DNA of 64,000 bases, from the NCBI GenBank assembly GCA_945643635.1, contig CALZFC010000001.1, forward strand, positions 9,272,501 to 9,336,500. The letters are read 5' to 3'. Below, in pieces: positions 1-13,141 of this stretch (position 1 is the first letter of the stretch; each line of letters starts with the position of its first letter). The stretch is from Allodiplogaster sudhausi (lineage: Eukaryota; Nematoda; Chromadorea; Rhabditida; Diplogasteridae). Both the position numbers and the translations under genes were made by a program. The notes under the pieces are model-generated. The model was not told the DNA's origin and made no database searches. It saw nothing but the letters and a program-made list of their open reading frames with translations.

Positions 1-59
1 TGAAGAAGTTCAGAGACGATTCCATTATCTTACATCTTTTTCTTCAGATTCTTTCTCTC

Positions 60-220
60 TTTCTCTCTCACTCCATTTCTATATCCCTCTCTCTCCCTCT
101 CTCTTTTTCTCTCCCTTCTCTCCCTTCTCTTCCTCCTCTCGCATAATCTCTCGAATGCACGCAGGCGAGGCAGCACCAGCTGCTTTGTTTTTCTCTCGTG
201 TCCTGGTGCCCTCTCAGGCT

Positions 221-265
<45 letters not shown>

Positions 266-290
266 TCCTTTCCTTCCTCGCTTCTCCGCT
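60..290 (+). repeat. CT-rich tract upstream of polyubiquitin
   Basis: Long pyrimidine-rich stretch ending in a pure CT dinucleotide run at about 222-262. It lies upstream of the polyubiquitin start codon. A TTCTTTGCAG acceptor-like sequence ends near 545, so the region may be promoter plus a 5'UTR intron, or the acceptor may receive a spliced leader. Long apparent reading frames here are microsatellite artefacts. Confidence 0.8.
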
Positions 291-528
291 CGCTCGCATC
301 TAACCAGAACGCCACCGTCCCCTCTCTTCTGGCCCCCTCCAAATCCTCTCCCTCCCCTGTATTTGTGCACTGCTCCGTTTACTCCTAGCGGTGGCACGTC
401 CTGCCTTCTTTGCTTTGTCGTCTAACTTATTGCTAGAGCAGGACTCCGACGGCTACTTAGACTTAATTTTTTTTTGCGTTTCGTCACGCCTCCTTCCCGT
501 TATTTAAAGAAAACCTGCACACGTTTAA

Positions 529-2008
<1,480 letters not shown>

Positions 2009-2860
2009 GTGACCCCTCATCAAGACCCTCTTTCTCCCTCTCTCCCCCTTTCTGGTCCCCACTCCCCATTCCTTCTTCTACTGACTGAACAACCCCCCTT
2101 TTTTGATGTCTCACTAACAATAAGATGATTTTAGTTTTTGCTGTGTTTCCCACCTGGTGCAACCTCTAAAGTTCATCCTTTTAAATGTGTAATTCATTCT
2201 GTGATTTGCACAAATACTATTTATTTTTATTTATAATTGTCATTGTGTCTTGGAAAAGTAAAAGCCATGTGAAAAGTAAGAAAGTGGTACTAAGCGAGGC
2301 AATATATCGGCTATTCTGAAAAGAGTGGATGGTGGGATTTAGTCGGATTGGCTGTAAACGTGCACCCCGGAAGGGAGTAGTTTTATCGAGATTGGATGGA
2401 ATCAGTGGGGGAAGTTCGTTACAATGTGTGGCTTTCTCTGGGGTGGACAATTTAGAAAAGGAACAGCGCTGACGGGCCATAATATACCAACAATTGGTAA
2501 TCGTACAAGGAATAGGCGTGATGTTTCAATGATTCGACTGGCTTCTAAAGCAGTCGCGTTCTCACTTTTGCTTGTGAGAAAAGTTGTGCTTTTCTGAAAT
2601 AGGCAGTAGCAGTCGAGCATTGCCGTCAGCTTGAGTGTGACGAGTAGAAGTTGTGCAAGAAGAAGGCGGGGTGCGCTCTTGCATCCACGAGTCTAGGAGA
2701 GGCACAGAGGGATCTGAAAGGGAAGAGAGACGGGATACGGTAGGTTAACTGCAGACGAATTGGACTACGGTTGGGATCATTTAGAAGGAGAGAGTTCTGT
2801 AATTATGGAGTACTTCGAAGATGTTGGGCTACTGTAATTTAAATACGACAGGTCTAATAC
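2009..2860. other. Downstream flank of polyubiquitin, no gene seen
   Basis: Pyrimidine-rich 3'UTR follows the stop codon to about 2100. The rest has only short unconvincing reading frames and no recognised domain, RNA gene or repeat. Confidence 0.5.
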
Positions 2861-2899
2861 TATGATTTTCGTGGCATTTTTTTTCTCTTTAATCTCAGA

Positions 2900-2960
2900 C
2901 GCTCTCTCTCTCTCTCGCACTCCCTTTCTCTCTCTCTCGCGATCTCTCTCTCTCTCTCTG

Positions 2961-3004
<44 letters not shown>

Positions 3005-3156
3005 ACTCTCTTTTTTTCTCTGTCTCTCGCTCTTTCACTCTTTCTTCACTCTCTCCTTTCTCTCCTTTCTCTCTCTCACTCTCTCTCTCTTTCTTTCACT
3101 CTCTTTTTTTTCTCTGTCTCTCGCTCTTTCACTCTTTCTTCACTCTCTCCTTTCTC

Positions 3157-3201
<45 letters not shown>

Positions 3202-3205
3202 CTCT
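2900..3205 (+). repeat. CT microsatellite array
   Basis: Imperfect (CT)n array with two nearly identical internal blocks (about 3000-3060 and 3095-3165) reading CTTTCACTCTC, so the array has itself been duplicated. The Ser/Leu-rich frame through it is an artefact. Confidence 0.9.
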
Positions 3206-3664
3206 CCTCACACGACGTCTCGGTTCCTCCTTCCAGATCTTCAAGAGAACCTGGTTGACTCCATTCTGCCTATTTCATCTATTAGTTAATATTTAATAAT
3301 TTAAAAATTACCACTTATTTCATATCTTGAAGTATTTGAGCAAAGAAAGTTTAGGATTCAGCAACTTCTTACATTTGTTTGGTGTGGGCAATGTTTACGT
3401 CATTTTTAATCTCATCTGAGTTTTCGCTAAATGTGACTACCTGGATATTGATCGATATTATATTGTGTACCAAGGAACTCTGGCAGGAGCGAAGAGCCGA
3501 AAGAGTGCCAGATATCTGTGCTCTCATGAAAAAAGGCGAATGATGCAAGAATCGCGGAATACTGCATCGGGTGATAAGACGGTTCTTAGCTGTAGCAGAG
3601 ATGATATGGAAACTCTAGCATCAGGCGTATAGTCAGCCAGAAGGAGGAGTTGACAGAGATAGAA

Positions 3665-3669
3665 AGAGA

Positions 3670-3707
<38 letters not shown>

Positions 3708-3795
3708 AAGAGAGAGGGAGAGAGAGCAAGAGAGAGACAGAGAGAGAAAGAGAGGGAGAGGGAGAGAGAGATAGAGAGAGATAGAGAGAGAAGTT
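3665..3795 (+). repeat. GA microsatellite array
   Basis: (GA)n array, the reverse complement in type of the CT array about 500 bp upstream. The two could pair as an inverted repeat. Confidence 0.9.
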
Positions 3796-3799
3796 TGTC

Positions 3800-5435
3800 A
3801 CAAGGTTAGTAAACGGCAGAACGATAGCGCTGTTATCACTAAAGAATTTGCTACGACAACAACGTCATTTATTGTAACTTGCGGCTTCGTTTCCAAAATT
3901 AGTTAATTAAATAAATCAACATATCAACATAGAAAATACTGAATGGATATACATACAGTACCGCCAAAAAGTCTATGAACTTGTGGTTTTTCATTCATAT
4001 TTTCCTTCAAAGTCCATGAAAGTTAATGAAATTTTTACGGTTGCTTCTTTGATATAATAGATCATCAGTAGCAGAATACTGACTTGATTGAATCACCATA
4101 GTACGATAGAAAAATCAATAACTCAAATCACCGGGTTTGCACATTTAAGCGTACAGGACAAAATTGTCTATTTCTTTGATCTTCGGTTAGTTTTTTTATC
4201 GGAGAAATTCTTTTAGCTGTATTATATAACATCTCTGAAATACCTTTTTGGTGTATTCGCTACTTAATCACATGTTTTTACATGCGGCCAGCCTCCAGTG
4301 CGCGATCCATGCACTCGGCCTGAGATGCAGAAGGTTCAGGACAGTAAATCGATCATTTACTGCTATTTCTATAGTTATCATGATGTCCATTTATTCGTAG
4401 GTGAGCGTTGAACTAATTCATATGATTACGTGATCTGTGCCCATAAGATGCTAAGTATTTATGCACACTTTGGCCTTCATAGTGTTAGCAGTGCAAACAT
4501 GCGTAAAGTGATCTTGCTCAGGAGTCCGTATTTCAAAAATGCTTTTGACCATCGATAGTTAATAAGCTTTTCCACGTTCAGAATTCCTATTTCATCCCTC
4601 GTTTCATGAGGCCAGCAAGACAGTAGATCGTTTGACGGCATCCTTGCATAGAGTACTACGCTGTATTTGACAGCTGTGTGTTTTAAAACAACCACAGCAT
4701 TAAACTGGCTAATCACGATTAAGACTATTGCAGAACACTCTGCTGTATAGAGTAAAGTGATTTTTGACTCAATCTAAAAAAATGCTGGTGTAGTTCCCTG
4801 CCTTTTAAGACACCGAACTACATAATGCCAGGAGTACATTCAAACGATCTACTTTATCTGGTGGCCTCATAAACCCTGGCAAGTAATAAGTCCATCGATC
4901 ATGTAAAAGTCTATTAACAATAATTTGAGACAGGCAAACCTATGCAAATTCTAAGAATCTTTTAAATTCTTAAAACATGTTTATTTGTATTAAAGGAGTT
5001 CATAAGGGGAAAACTCCTACCACGATTGGCGGCCCGATCACTTAAAAGTACGGTGTTAGCAATCCTCAGAAATGGAGCTACTGCATCACGCCTCTCTCCC
5101 CAGAAACTTGTGGTATGGACAACGGGACACGTGAGCCTATGTGTTAAGAAAAACCCCGGCCAATGTAGGTTGCTCAATCCATATGTATAAATTTCACTGG
5201 CAGAAGTATAATGGACTCGCCGGCAATGGTGGGTCCCCGCCAATTTTTTTCTGAAAATGGCGGGAAGATTAAATATTCGCGAATTCAAAGTAGATAATGC
5301 TGTTAATTTCCTCAGGGCAGAGAGATTTTTGTGACTTCGGGACACTTGCAATCTAAGGTTCTAGCTCAAGCCGACCAAATAAGTCGAAAGAACAAGACAC
5401 TATTAAATTCTCCTTAGATCTCCTTTAACTGGACG
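3800..5435. other. Gene-free stretch with a degenerate inverted repeat
   Basis: No coding feature recognised. A diverged inverted repeat pairs about 4602-4632 with about 4840-4872; both arms carry AACGATCTACT next to GGCCTCAT in opposite orientation. This suggests the remains of a palindromic transposon between about 4.5 and 4.9 kb. Confidence 0.5.
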
Positions 5436-5439
5436 AGCG

Positions 5440-5570
5440 TTCTTATCCAGAGTTGCTCGGCGTGAGCATAGTTCATGGCAAAGGAGGACAACGATGAAGA
5501 CGATGGCCACTGGAAACACGCCCAGCCGGCGATTGCCGCCGACGAAGATGATCGGGAAAGATAAAGGGTT
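5440..5570 (-). pseudogene. Srd receptor exon fragment (duplicate A)
   Basis: On the minus strand this encodes a short hydrophobic peptide around NRRLGVFPVAIVFIVV. It aligns with the FMPPVAALFVFVLRR exon of the neighbouring Srd receptor (about 7035-7230) and with the sister fragment at about 9690-9855. No other receptor exons accompany it, so it is a relic carried in a duplicated segment spanning about 5.44-6.39 kb. Confidence 0.6.
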
Positions 5571-5581
5571 TATGTTAAGTT

Positions 5582-5720
5582 TTAAAGAGTGAAAAACTCA
5601 TTCATGATCTCGCGCCTTTTTGCTTGACACAACGGTGACAGTCATGTGTTTTAGAGAGAGGTGACTGCAAAGGTCAGGAAATTTTTTAACTGATTACTGT
5701 TGAGTTTCGCGCTCCTTTAA
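5582..5720. mobile_element. MITE family A (TTAAAGAG/CTCCTTTAA ends), copy 1
   Basis: About 139 bp with inverted ends of the TTAAAGGAGC type. Homologous to 9859-9990 and 41248-41389, which share an internal TTTTAGAGAGAGGTGACT-like core. Non-coding. Confidence 0.7.
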
Positions 5721-5963
5721 ACGCATATGTGCATAGATAGAGCCAACCCAATTCTTCAATTCGAACAGCTAATCAGCCGCGCCTTCAATTTGTCAACGGT
5801 TTGGAATAATTTCGACACAAGTATAGTCGGAACTTCTTGTAGCAAGAATAGTGAATTTCTTTGTTTTTACCCTTCAAAATCCGGTGAGTACTTGCCGCAG
5901 CCCTATCCTCTCCCTTTTCTCCTGTTTCTTTATTCCGCGGAGTCATCCACAGCACTCAGCAGT

Positions 5964-6247
5964 TTAAAGGAGGTATCCGGGGAATAATTACCCTAATTTT
6001 TTTCTGTATGAATATGTCCATCTTGGCATAAAACATGTATCCAGAAAGTTTGAGCGCGTTTCCTCCATTACATTCTGAGCAATAGTAACGTGAAAACTCG
6101 CGGGTAGAGAATTAGCTACGGTAGGTCAAAGCGGCACTCATACTGCACATGCTCTCTCGACCGAGCGACAGGCAACTTTATGAGCGCCCGCGTTCAAACA
6201 GGTTCTCTAGCGCTACTGCAGAATTATTCGCCGGATACTTCCTTTAA
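5964..6247. mobile_element. MITE family B, copy 1
   Basis: About 284 bp with terminal inverted repeats TTAAAGGAGGTATCCGG and CCGGATACTTCCTTTAA. A second copy in opposite orientation lies at 21435-21712. The paralogous segment at about 10237-10243 lacks the insertion and shows an intact TTTTAATTC site. Family unknown; the TTAA at the ends suggests a TTAA-type target but does not prove it. Confidence 0.8.
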
Positions 6248-6629
6248 TTCTTCATTATTATCGCCTGATCCTTTTCGTGTCGCAAGCCAAGAAAAGATTT
6301 CCATATATTGTGTTGACATTTCTGAGTAATTAAATGAATAAATAAATAAAGAATGTGACAGACGCGGATTATACTATTCTAACCGGGACATAAGAATTGT
6401 ACTCTATTCTTGATCAAGGAACCATGTTTACACTTGCATCAATGAATGTTGAAAACATTAGTAGTTATGTTTCACGGAATTTATGTCGATACGAAGCTGC
6501 CTGACGACGAATTCGGCCGGCGGCGGACAAGTCGTTCGAGAAATCTTGAAAGCGGAAACAAACAGCATTCCAGAAGGAAACATTTATCGCGTAATCAATA
6601 CATTTTGAAGTAGTAGATGCAGGATTCTG

Positions 6630-8226
6630 CTACTTCTCGACTGACATTCTGTATGGCGAGACAAAGTAGAAAGTAACGAGTGGACTTGTCGCCGTCGCCA
6701 TCGCAGTAACCTGACTTATGTTCGAGTGGTGGAATAAATGCGAAATAGCGAGCTAGTCTACGAATAGTGGCGCGAAAGAGATATTTCTAGACGCGAACCG
6801 CTTCTAAGCAATACTCCAAAATCACGTTATTGCAGACGCGAAACCACATAAGCATGAAGAAGATGATTGTAAAGAGGAAGAAGACCGGCAACGCCGCTTG
6901 CGCAGTGAGGGCCTAGGAGATTTTGAATTATTAATCTTTCACAATTAATTTATTTTTTATTATTGATTTTTTCAGACCAGGAGCATTTCCTCGCAAATCC
7001 GAAAATAATTGAATTTTCTTTTTTATCCAATACTCTACGCCAGAAACATGGTGTCACATGCCTTGACAAGTTGCTTGTGCAGTGCGCGAGTCTTTGGCGA
7101 AATGTTATCGGAGCGCGCTTCTAGACGCTTCAGAGTATGACGCCGGAGCACGAAGACGAAGAGAGCAGCCACCGGAGGCATGAAGAACACCCAGCCGGCC
7201 GTCGCAGCTGAAGCTGGCGCCAACATTCGAAGGTGGCCTATTTCAAAACAAAACATTAAAATAGGCAAGTATTAATACAACCAAAGAATATCAATTCCTA
7301 GAGCTTATATGATCAATATAAAAACATACCCGCAATGGCCAAGTCATCCTGGTTGTACTGTGGAAGAAGTTTGTGAAATTGAGCACGAATCGCCTTTTCG
7401 TCGTCGAAAGCGTAGAATTCAAAGTACATCTGAGCTCTTATTAACATATTTTCTTCAAGTAAAAGTATTATCAATCATCAAATAATGCGAAAACGATACC
7501 ATGAGCATGAAGGATGGAATGTAGAGAAGCGCAATGGCGACGCACACTCGCGGCAGACGCGGATCGCAGTTATCGAGGATGTGGTATCTGTAATGCTTCA
7601 GCATTAGTTTGATATCGCTCCAACTATTTCAGAATGGCGTTGATGTCTGTTTTTCCATTTTGTTCACCTGGCTTATTGCAAATAGGCGTTAACGTTTTCT
7701 AAAATGGTAAAAAAATTGACATTTAATTTCGATTGGTGTTCACGGGGTTCCATGAAATAATGATATTACCGGAAGACGAAACAAGCGCAGAGGAGCAGGA
7801 ACCACATGCCTGTGGCGTGAATGAGCATTCCGCAGGCACGGGTGCACGTATCGATAGAGACGAGGGCGCAGGGCCCGTTGAAGACGTAGAAGAGAGACGG
7901 CGAGGTGGGGATGTATCTGTGCTTGAGATCAGGCTGCGGTGGTGAAAACATATTAATCTCGTACACTCTTAGAACCAAAATCTGCCGAAGAAATGGGTCG
8001 CTTTCTTTGGTAAAATTGATAAGAATAACCTGGTCATAGTGAATAAGGCGAGCGTGCAGCAAATGAGTTCGACAGCAGCGACGTTTGCGAGGAGGACAGA
8101 GAAGGTGCGGAGGGAGGGAGGAGTGCGGAGAGCGATGGCCACCAGGAGAAGAGCATTCGCGAGCAGGCCAAGGCCACAGCTCAGGAAGGAGAACGACGAG
8201 ATCAATAGTTCGCCTGTCGAGTACAT
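6630..8226 (-). CDS. Serpentine chemoreceptor, Srd-like
   Basis: Seven-helix receptor of sensory neurons, resembling nematode class Srd. Minus-strand pieces in order: about 8226-8030 (TM1-2, TPPSLRTFSVLLAN), 7933-about 7768 (FNGPC and CTRACGMLIHA), about 7595-7505 (YHILDNCDPRLPRV), about 7433-7330 (EFYAFDDEKAI), about 7230-7035 (SPKTRALHKQLVKA), about 6900-6780 (LTAQAALPVFF) and a last exon ending SPYRMSVEK then TAG at 6630-6632. The NGPC, SPKT and final PYR signatures fit the family. Two junctions (first to second and second to third piece) do not keep frame with the obvious GT/AG sites, so this may be a young pseudogene or have splice sites I misplaced. An acceptor just before the ATG leaves room for an upstream exon. 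Confidence 0.75.
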
Positions 8227-8239
8227 CTGGCAATATGTT

Positions 8240-9685
8240 TAAAAGTAATGGACAGATTTATTTTCAAAATTGCATGAAAGCTTTGAACGAACACAAGGAT
8301 CTTCTAATGCGGAATGAAACGAAGACATTAAGGCCAGCACACAATCAAATATAACAAAATGTCTCTTGTACTTTTGCATGCGGAACTTCTTTCGCATGCG
8401 AAACTTTCGCATGCGGAAACGACAGGGAAAAGAGAGCGAGAATGCAGTCTCTAACATCACACTTCTTGAGTTTGGAACAAACGACAAAACGCTGCCTTTT
8501 ATTTTAACATCAAGCGGTTTGAAGGTTAAATTTTTTTTCCCCAGACAGGAAAACGTAATAAAAAAGACTTTCAATGTGTGTCGGACTATGATTTTTGCAT
8601 CCATTCTGTCTAGAAATCCGAAATATATCCAGGTTTGTTTCAATAACCTTTCTATCTGTGCAATCTCAGTGCACTTTAATGTCACAGACTTTGATTTATT
8701 GAGCGTGAATATTAGTCCTAAATGGCGGGGATTCCATTGCAAGGCCTTCTTTGTGAAATATTTCACATTAATTGTCTCGGAATGGAATGTGCGTTACTTG
8801 CTTTTTCATTTTCAATTTAATGCTAACATTAAGAATGTGGTTTCCGGCAGATGTGTTATTCATGTCTAATGCATTTTTCTGGCCAATCTATTCTGATTGT
8901 CTCGGATTCCTCTGGATCAGAGGAAATAGTGTATATGAGTTTAAATACAGGTTCATTTATGTATGAGAATAATGAGGTTTGCAGCGTGATATTCGGATTT
9001 AAGCTCCACCTCTACAATTGGCTTACAAACCGGGTAGTGCAACAAATTCTCATCCACTCTGGAGTTGCGCCTTCTGTGCTTCTCTCTCTCTCTTCTTGTT
9101 GACATCAATAAAGTTTTCCTCGAATACTTATTGTTTTTACAAACAGGTATTCAAAAAATAGGTGAGTAATTCTTCCATTCCACTAGGTCGCCACACTGGC
9201 TGATAAATAGTAAATAACTTCAAGTTGTATCTTTTGTGTAACACCACAATCTCATTCTAAACAAGGTGAACCTTTTTTCAGTCCACCGTGCGATATTCCG
9301 AAAACATTGAAAAAAGATAAGTGAATAATCAACTGGCCGTATGGCCTGACAATGTAACAGCTCGCATCAGGCGACATCTCGCCATTCTATCATTAAAAAA
9401 CCCTTATTAAAAAAAACTAAAAGTTTTATTTTAAAAAACGTATTTTTCACCTAATTGAAACTACAACTTGCAAGAATAATCGAGAGAGAAATGCGTGTCT
9501 CTAAGATGCCGTTGCGGTAGAAGCGGGAACAAATTTAAAATAAAACAGACGCTATCGCCTATGGAAATTTTATTAATTTAGGCTAATAAAATTACTACCA
9601 AATAAAAAAGAGAATAGTATGCACATTCAATGAATTATTTTTTTATTAATTATTAAAATTGTTTGATCGACATTAGCTGGACGGG
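8240..9685. other. Gene-free stretch, unassigned
   Basis: No recognisable gene. Around 8375-8425 a GCATGCGRAA motif is repeated three to four times, forming small palindromes. Open frames exist on both strands at 8.24-8.87 kb, but neither resembles a known domain or has splice or start context. Confidence 0.4.
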
Positions 9686-9689
9686 CTGG

Positions 9690-9855
9690 CTATTTATGGA
9701 GCGCGTTCTTATCCAGTTTTCCTCGCCGTGAACCTCAATTCGCCGCAGAGCACGGCACCGGAAGACAACGATGAAGACGACGGCCACCGGAAGCACGCCC
9801 AGCCGGCGATTGCCGCTGACGAAGATGGTCAGGACAGAGAAAGGGTGGAAGTTCA
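9690..9855 (-). pseudogene. Srd receptor exon fragment (duplicate B)
   Basis: Sister of the fragment at 5440-5570: the minus strand reads RRLGVLPVAVVFIVVF then RRIEVHGEEN. Embedded in the second copy (about 9.69-10.80 kb) of the duplicated segment. No accompanying exons, hence a relic. Confidence 0.6.
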
Positions 9856-9858
9856 GTT

Positions 9859-9990
9859 TAAAGGAGCCAAAACTCATTCTTGAATTCTTTTGCTTGAAAC
9901 AAGGGTAACAGTGCATGCGTTTTAGAGAGAGGTGACTGCAAAGGTTAGAAAAATCTTAACTGATTGTTGTTGAGTAACGTGCTCCTTTAA
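9859..9990. mobile_element. MITE family A, copy 2
   Basis: 132 bp with perfect ends TTAAAGGAGC and GCTCCTTTAA. Present at the same place in both duplicated segments, so it was inserted before that duplication. Confidence 0.8.
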
Positions 9991-10322
9991 TGGCATATGT
10001 AGATAGAGCCGACTCAATTCTTCTATTCTAACAGCAAATCAGCCGTGCATACAAGTTGTCTACGGTTTGGAACAAGTTCCAAATTAGTATAGATACAGCT
10101 TGGTCGGAACTTCATGTAGCATGAAGTTAATAGTTAATTTCTTTGTTTTTACCCTACCAAATCCGGTGTGTACTCGTCGCAGCCCTTTCCTCTTCCTTTT
10201 CTCCAGTTTTTTTTAGTCCGCGGAGTCATCCACAGCATTTTAATTCTTCATTATTATCGCCTGATCTTTTTCGTGCTGCAATTCAAGAAAACATTTCCAT
10301 ATATTGTTTTGGCATCTATGAG

Positions 10323-10741
10323 CAGAGATGCAAGAGGCCCGGTCCGGCCCGGGCCTAAGGGCCTAGGGGCGGCCCAAATTTCCAAGGCCCTGTAGGGCCA
10401 GGCCGGGCCCAATCGAGGGCCCGGCCCTGGGCCCGATTGGGCCCGTTTTTCGAAAATATGCTAGCGAGCATTCTCATGAACGACCGAACTCTTGATGATC
10501 ATGAGTAATTTTGAAGTTCAGGAGTCGTATAAATAAATGAGAAGCCTTTTGAACGGGAAGTTAAAATAAGTAAGTTTCGCTAAGAAAATGACGAAATAAA
10601 AATTGGAATTTGACATTTTTTAATAATCGGGCCAGCCGGGCTCAAAATTCAAGGGCCCTAAAACTGCGGGCCGGCCGGACCGAGATTTTAGGCCCTAAGG
10701 GCCGGCCGGGCCCAAAAAAGTTGGGCCAACTTGCATCTCTG
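10323..10741. mobile_element. Non-autonomous hAT-type MITE
   Basis: 419 bp, no coding capacity. Ends CAGAGATGCAAG and CTTGCATCTCTG are perfect inverted repeats, and the element is flanked by a perfect 8-bp duplication TCTATGAG (10315-10322 and 10742-10749), the hAT hallmark. Subterminal regions are rich in GGCCC/GGGCC motifs like those of the coding hAT element at 22209-23806. The paralogous site at about 6319-6326 is empty. Confidence 0.93.
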
Positions 10742-11030
10742 TCTATGAGTAAATAAATGAATAAATAAAAAATTTGGATTCCACTATACTAACCGGGATA
10801 CATTCTCTTCGCCGGAAATTGAATTTTAATGGAAAGATTGGCTGTAAAAATCGAACTGTTGCCGGGACGGGAATTGAATCCTGCCCTTGAAAATTTCGCC
10901 TATTACAGCTATTCTGCTGCGACACATTTAAGGTTGAGATTTGCATTATAGAAATTGTTCTCGGATGTGATTGTAACCTCGATGATTTAAAACAATGTCA
11001 TTTGTATGAACGCGTATTGTGGCTTCTGGA

Positions 11031-13141
11031 ATGTCTCTTCACTCGGCCTTTGGCGTGCTCTGCCTCTCGCACTCCATTGCCAATGCAGGAATGTGCACGA
11101 TTTACCTCGGGTGGTGTGCTCCTCTCGCTATATTGTTAGATTTTGTTTTTTTAGTGTTAACTTTTATTTTTCTGTCAATTCCTATCGAGTAATTTATTCA
11201 TTTACTTATTTAAAACCAGAAAAACTAACAAGATACATATTTCAATTAGACTTCATTAAATAAAAGTTGATAAAGTTGTTTAATGTTAATAAAATGTCTA
11301 AAAGACGCGTACAGTTATTTTTTTTTGTGAATCGTCATTACATGTTCGAGAGTTAATACAAAGGCCAAACACTCCTTTTAAGCGTGCGAGCGGACACCGA
11401 ATACACGATGGGCACACTCGGCAAGAAAGTTGGCCAGGTTACTACTCCGCAATCAACTTGTTATTTTAGTAATATTTCACAGAATATTCTATTTTCTTGC
11501 CTTTCAGCTAACGATTGTTTTCTGGGACGCGTGTATGCTTTCACATCTCGTCATCTCCATCAACAGGTTATTCCGATGCCTAATCCTTAAAGAACGTTAA
11601 AGGTTATCGAGTCTCATTTCTCACAATCAGATTTATGAGCATCTCATATCCGATGCGTTCCCGCAACCTCTTCACAATCCGTTCGACAGCGATGATTGTT
11701 TGCGCGTCCTGGACAATTGCATTTCTGCACGCAGCGCCACACTTTTGGGGTGTGCTTGGAGCATTCTTATGTAATCGCTAAAATATTACCACATATTAAA
11801 AAAATACGGAGAAATATCCAACCAAGACAAATTTATCTTACCAGTTTGTAAAATCTCTATTCAAGAATAAATGAGGACAATGCATTTAAGTTTTTTTTGC
11901 TGAACTCTGACAGATATTCTGCAAAAAAAGTCTTTGGTTCTCTTTCATCGAGCATAGCAGCTATTATTTCTCAAGTTTCTGTTTGTCAAAGTTTAATATG
12001 GGCAGCAAGAAACAAAGAGTGTATAGAATCCAAGAACGAAGATGAATGGTACGGTGTAAAAAATAAATTCCTTATTTAATCTTAATTCTAGGACGGTACA
12101 AAATTAAATAAAAATGCAGACGTCATGGTCAATACTCCTCCTAAAAGAATCTCCACCTCCCATAATGCCATGCTAATCTTAGCTTCTCCATATAAAATTA
12201 TGAATAAATCAAAATGCCAGGTCGAATGGAACAACTAGGACAGGCTGAAACCTTTTCCTGATTATTCCTTTCCCGGCCCCATTTCTAAAATCGCAACTCC
12301 AAGGACTATATCTGATGTTCTACTGAATCAGTCGATAGGTATTTCTAGCACAGATTTGCAGAGAACACGTGCTTCATGACATTCGATTCAGTTTCGTGGC
12401 TCTGGAACTATGTGGGTATGTACTCTTTCTCTACTCTGACTTTGCCGTCAGCAACGTCGTCTGCGCACTAATGCTGATCGTAGACTTTCGTACTCTTGTC
12501 AAATTGTGGCAGCACGGCAAGGTGTCTGTTTAATTTAAAGCTATTTTTTTTAGTTTAATCTGAAAATCAGCTCTCGTTTTCCTCTCTCTTAATGTTAGTA
12601 CAGAGTCCATTTTGATTGTGGAAACCCTTTCACTTCTAGAAACGTGGCAGTGATCGCAACAGATCTGTGCAAGTCAAGTTCTTCGTGCAGGTGATGTTTA
12701 AATTTCTTCTTTGAAATTAGAGTTGAGAGGAACAATAGTTTTTGCAATGCAATAGAAAACATATTTTGACTGGCGTGTGCATTTCAGAGCCTGCTGCAAG
12801 GATTGATGTTTCTCCTGTGTATTCTTCTATTCTTCTACATCGCCGGACTTATGACCGAACTTTGGCCTCTCTTTGCCACTGCGACCATGTCGTGGGTCCT
12901 TTGTCACGCTTTTGACGGGTTTGTTACTTTGAACCCTTCGAAAAGCGTAGACAAATCACGGACAATATTTAATTTCACCTTTATTTTCAGACTCATCTTC
13001 AATGTTTTTCAAACACAACTTTGGATGCTTCCGCTTATTGGCCGCCTCTTTCCAAGAAGTCCGATCATGAAGAAAGGCGTCACTATGACACACGTGCCTG
13101 TATCTTCTGCATCTTTCGCTGTCCCGTCCTCTATTTACTAG
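11031..13141 (+). pseudogene. Srx chemoreceptor copy 1, broken
   Basis: Tandem relative of the intact receptor at 17.8-22.0 kb. Exons recognisable at 11031-11136, 11383-11437, 11508-11566, 11631-11749, 12362-12521, 12640-12690, 12788-12918 and 12991-13141. The first-helix exon and the start of the second are missing: homology begins at MSLHSAFGVL. In the fifth recognised exon 13 nt present in copy 2 (GCGCAGAGTGAAT) are absent at about 12410, which removes the conserved Cys region and shifts the frame. Splice sites and the C-terminal exon (SFAVPSSIY then stop) are otherwise well preserved, so decay is recent. Confidence 0.88.

Noticed and set aside
155..425. Reading frames through the CT tract upstream of polyubiquitin
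   Set aside because: Pure microsatellite translation (Ser-Leu repeats), on both strands.
2862..3296. 144-residue Ser/Leu/Phe-rich frame
   Set aside because: CT microsatellite artefact, no start or splice context.
8239..8869. Overlapping long frames of about 170 residues on both strands
   Set aside because: Neither resembles a family; both exist because the region lacks stops. No splice or domain support.
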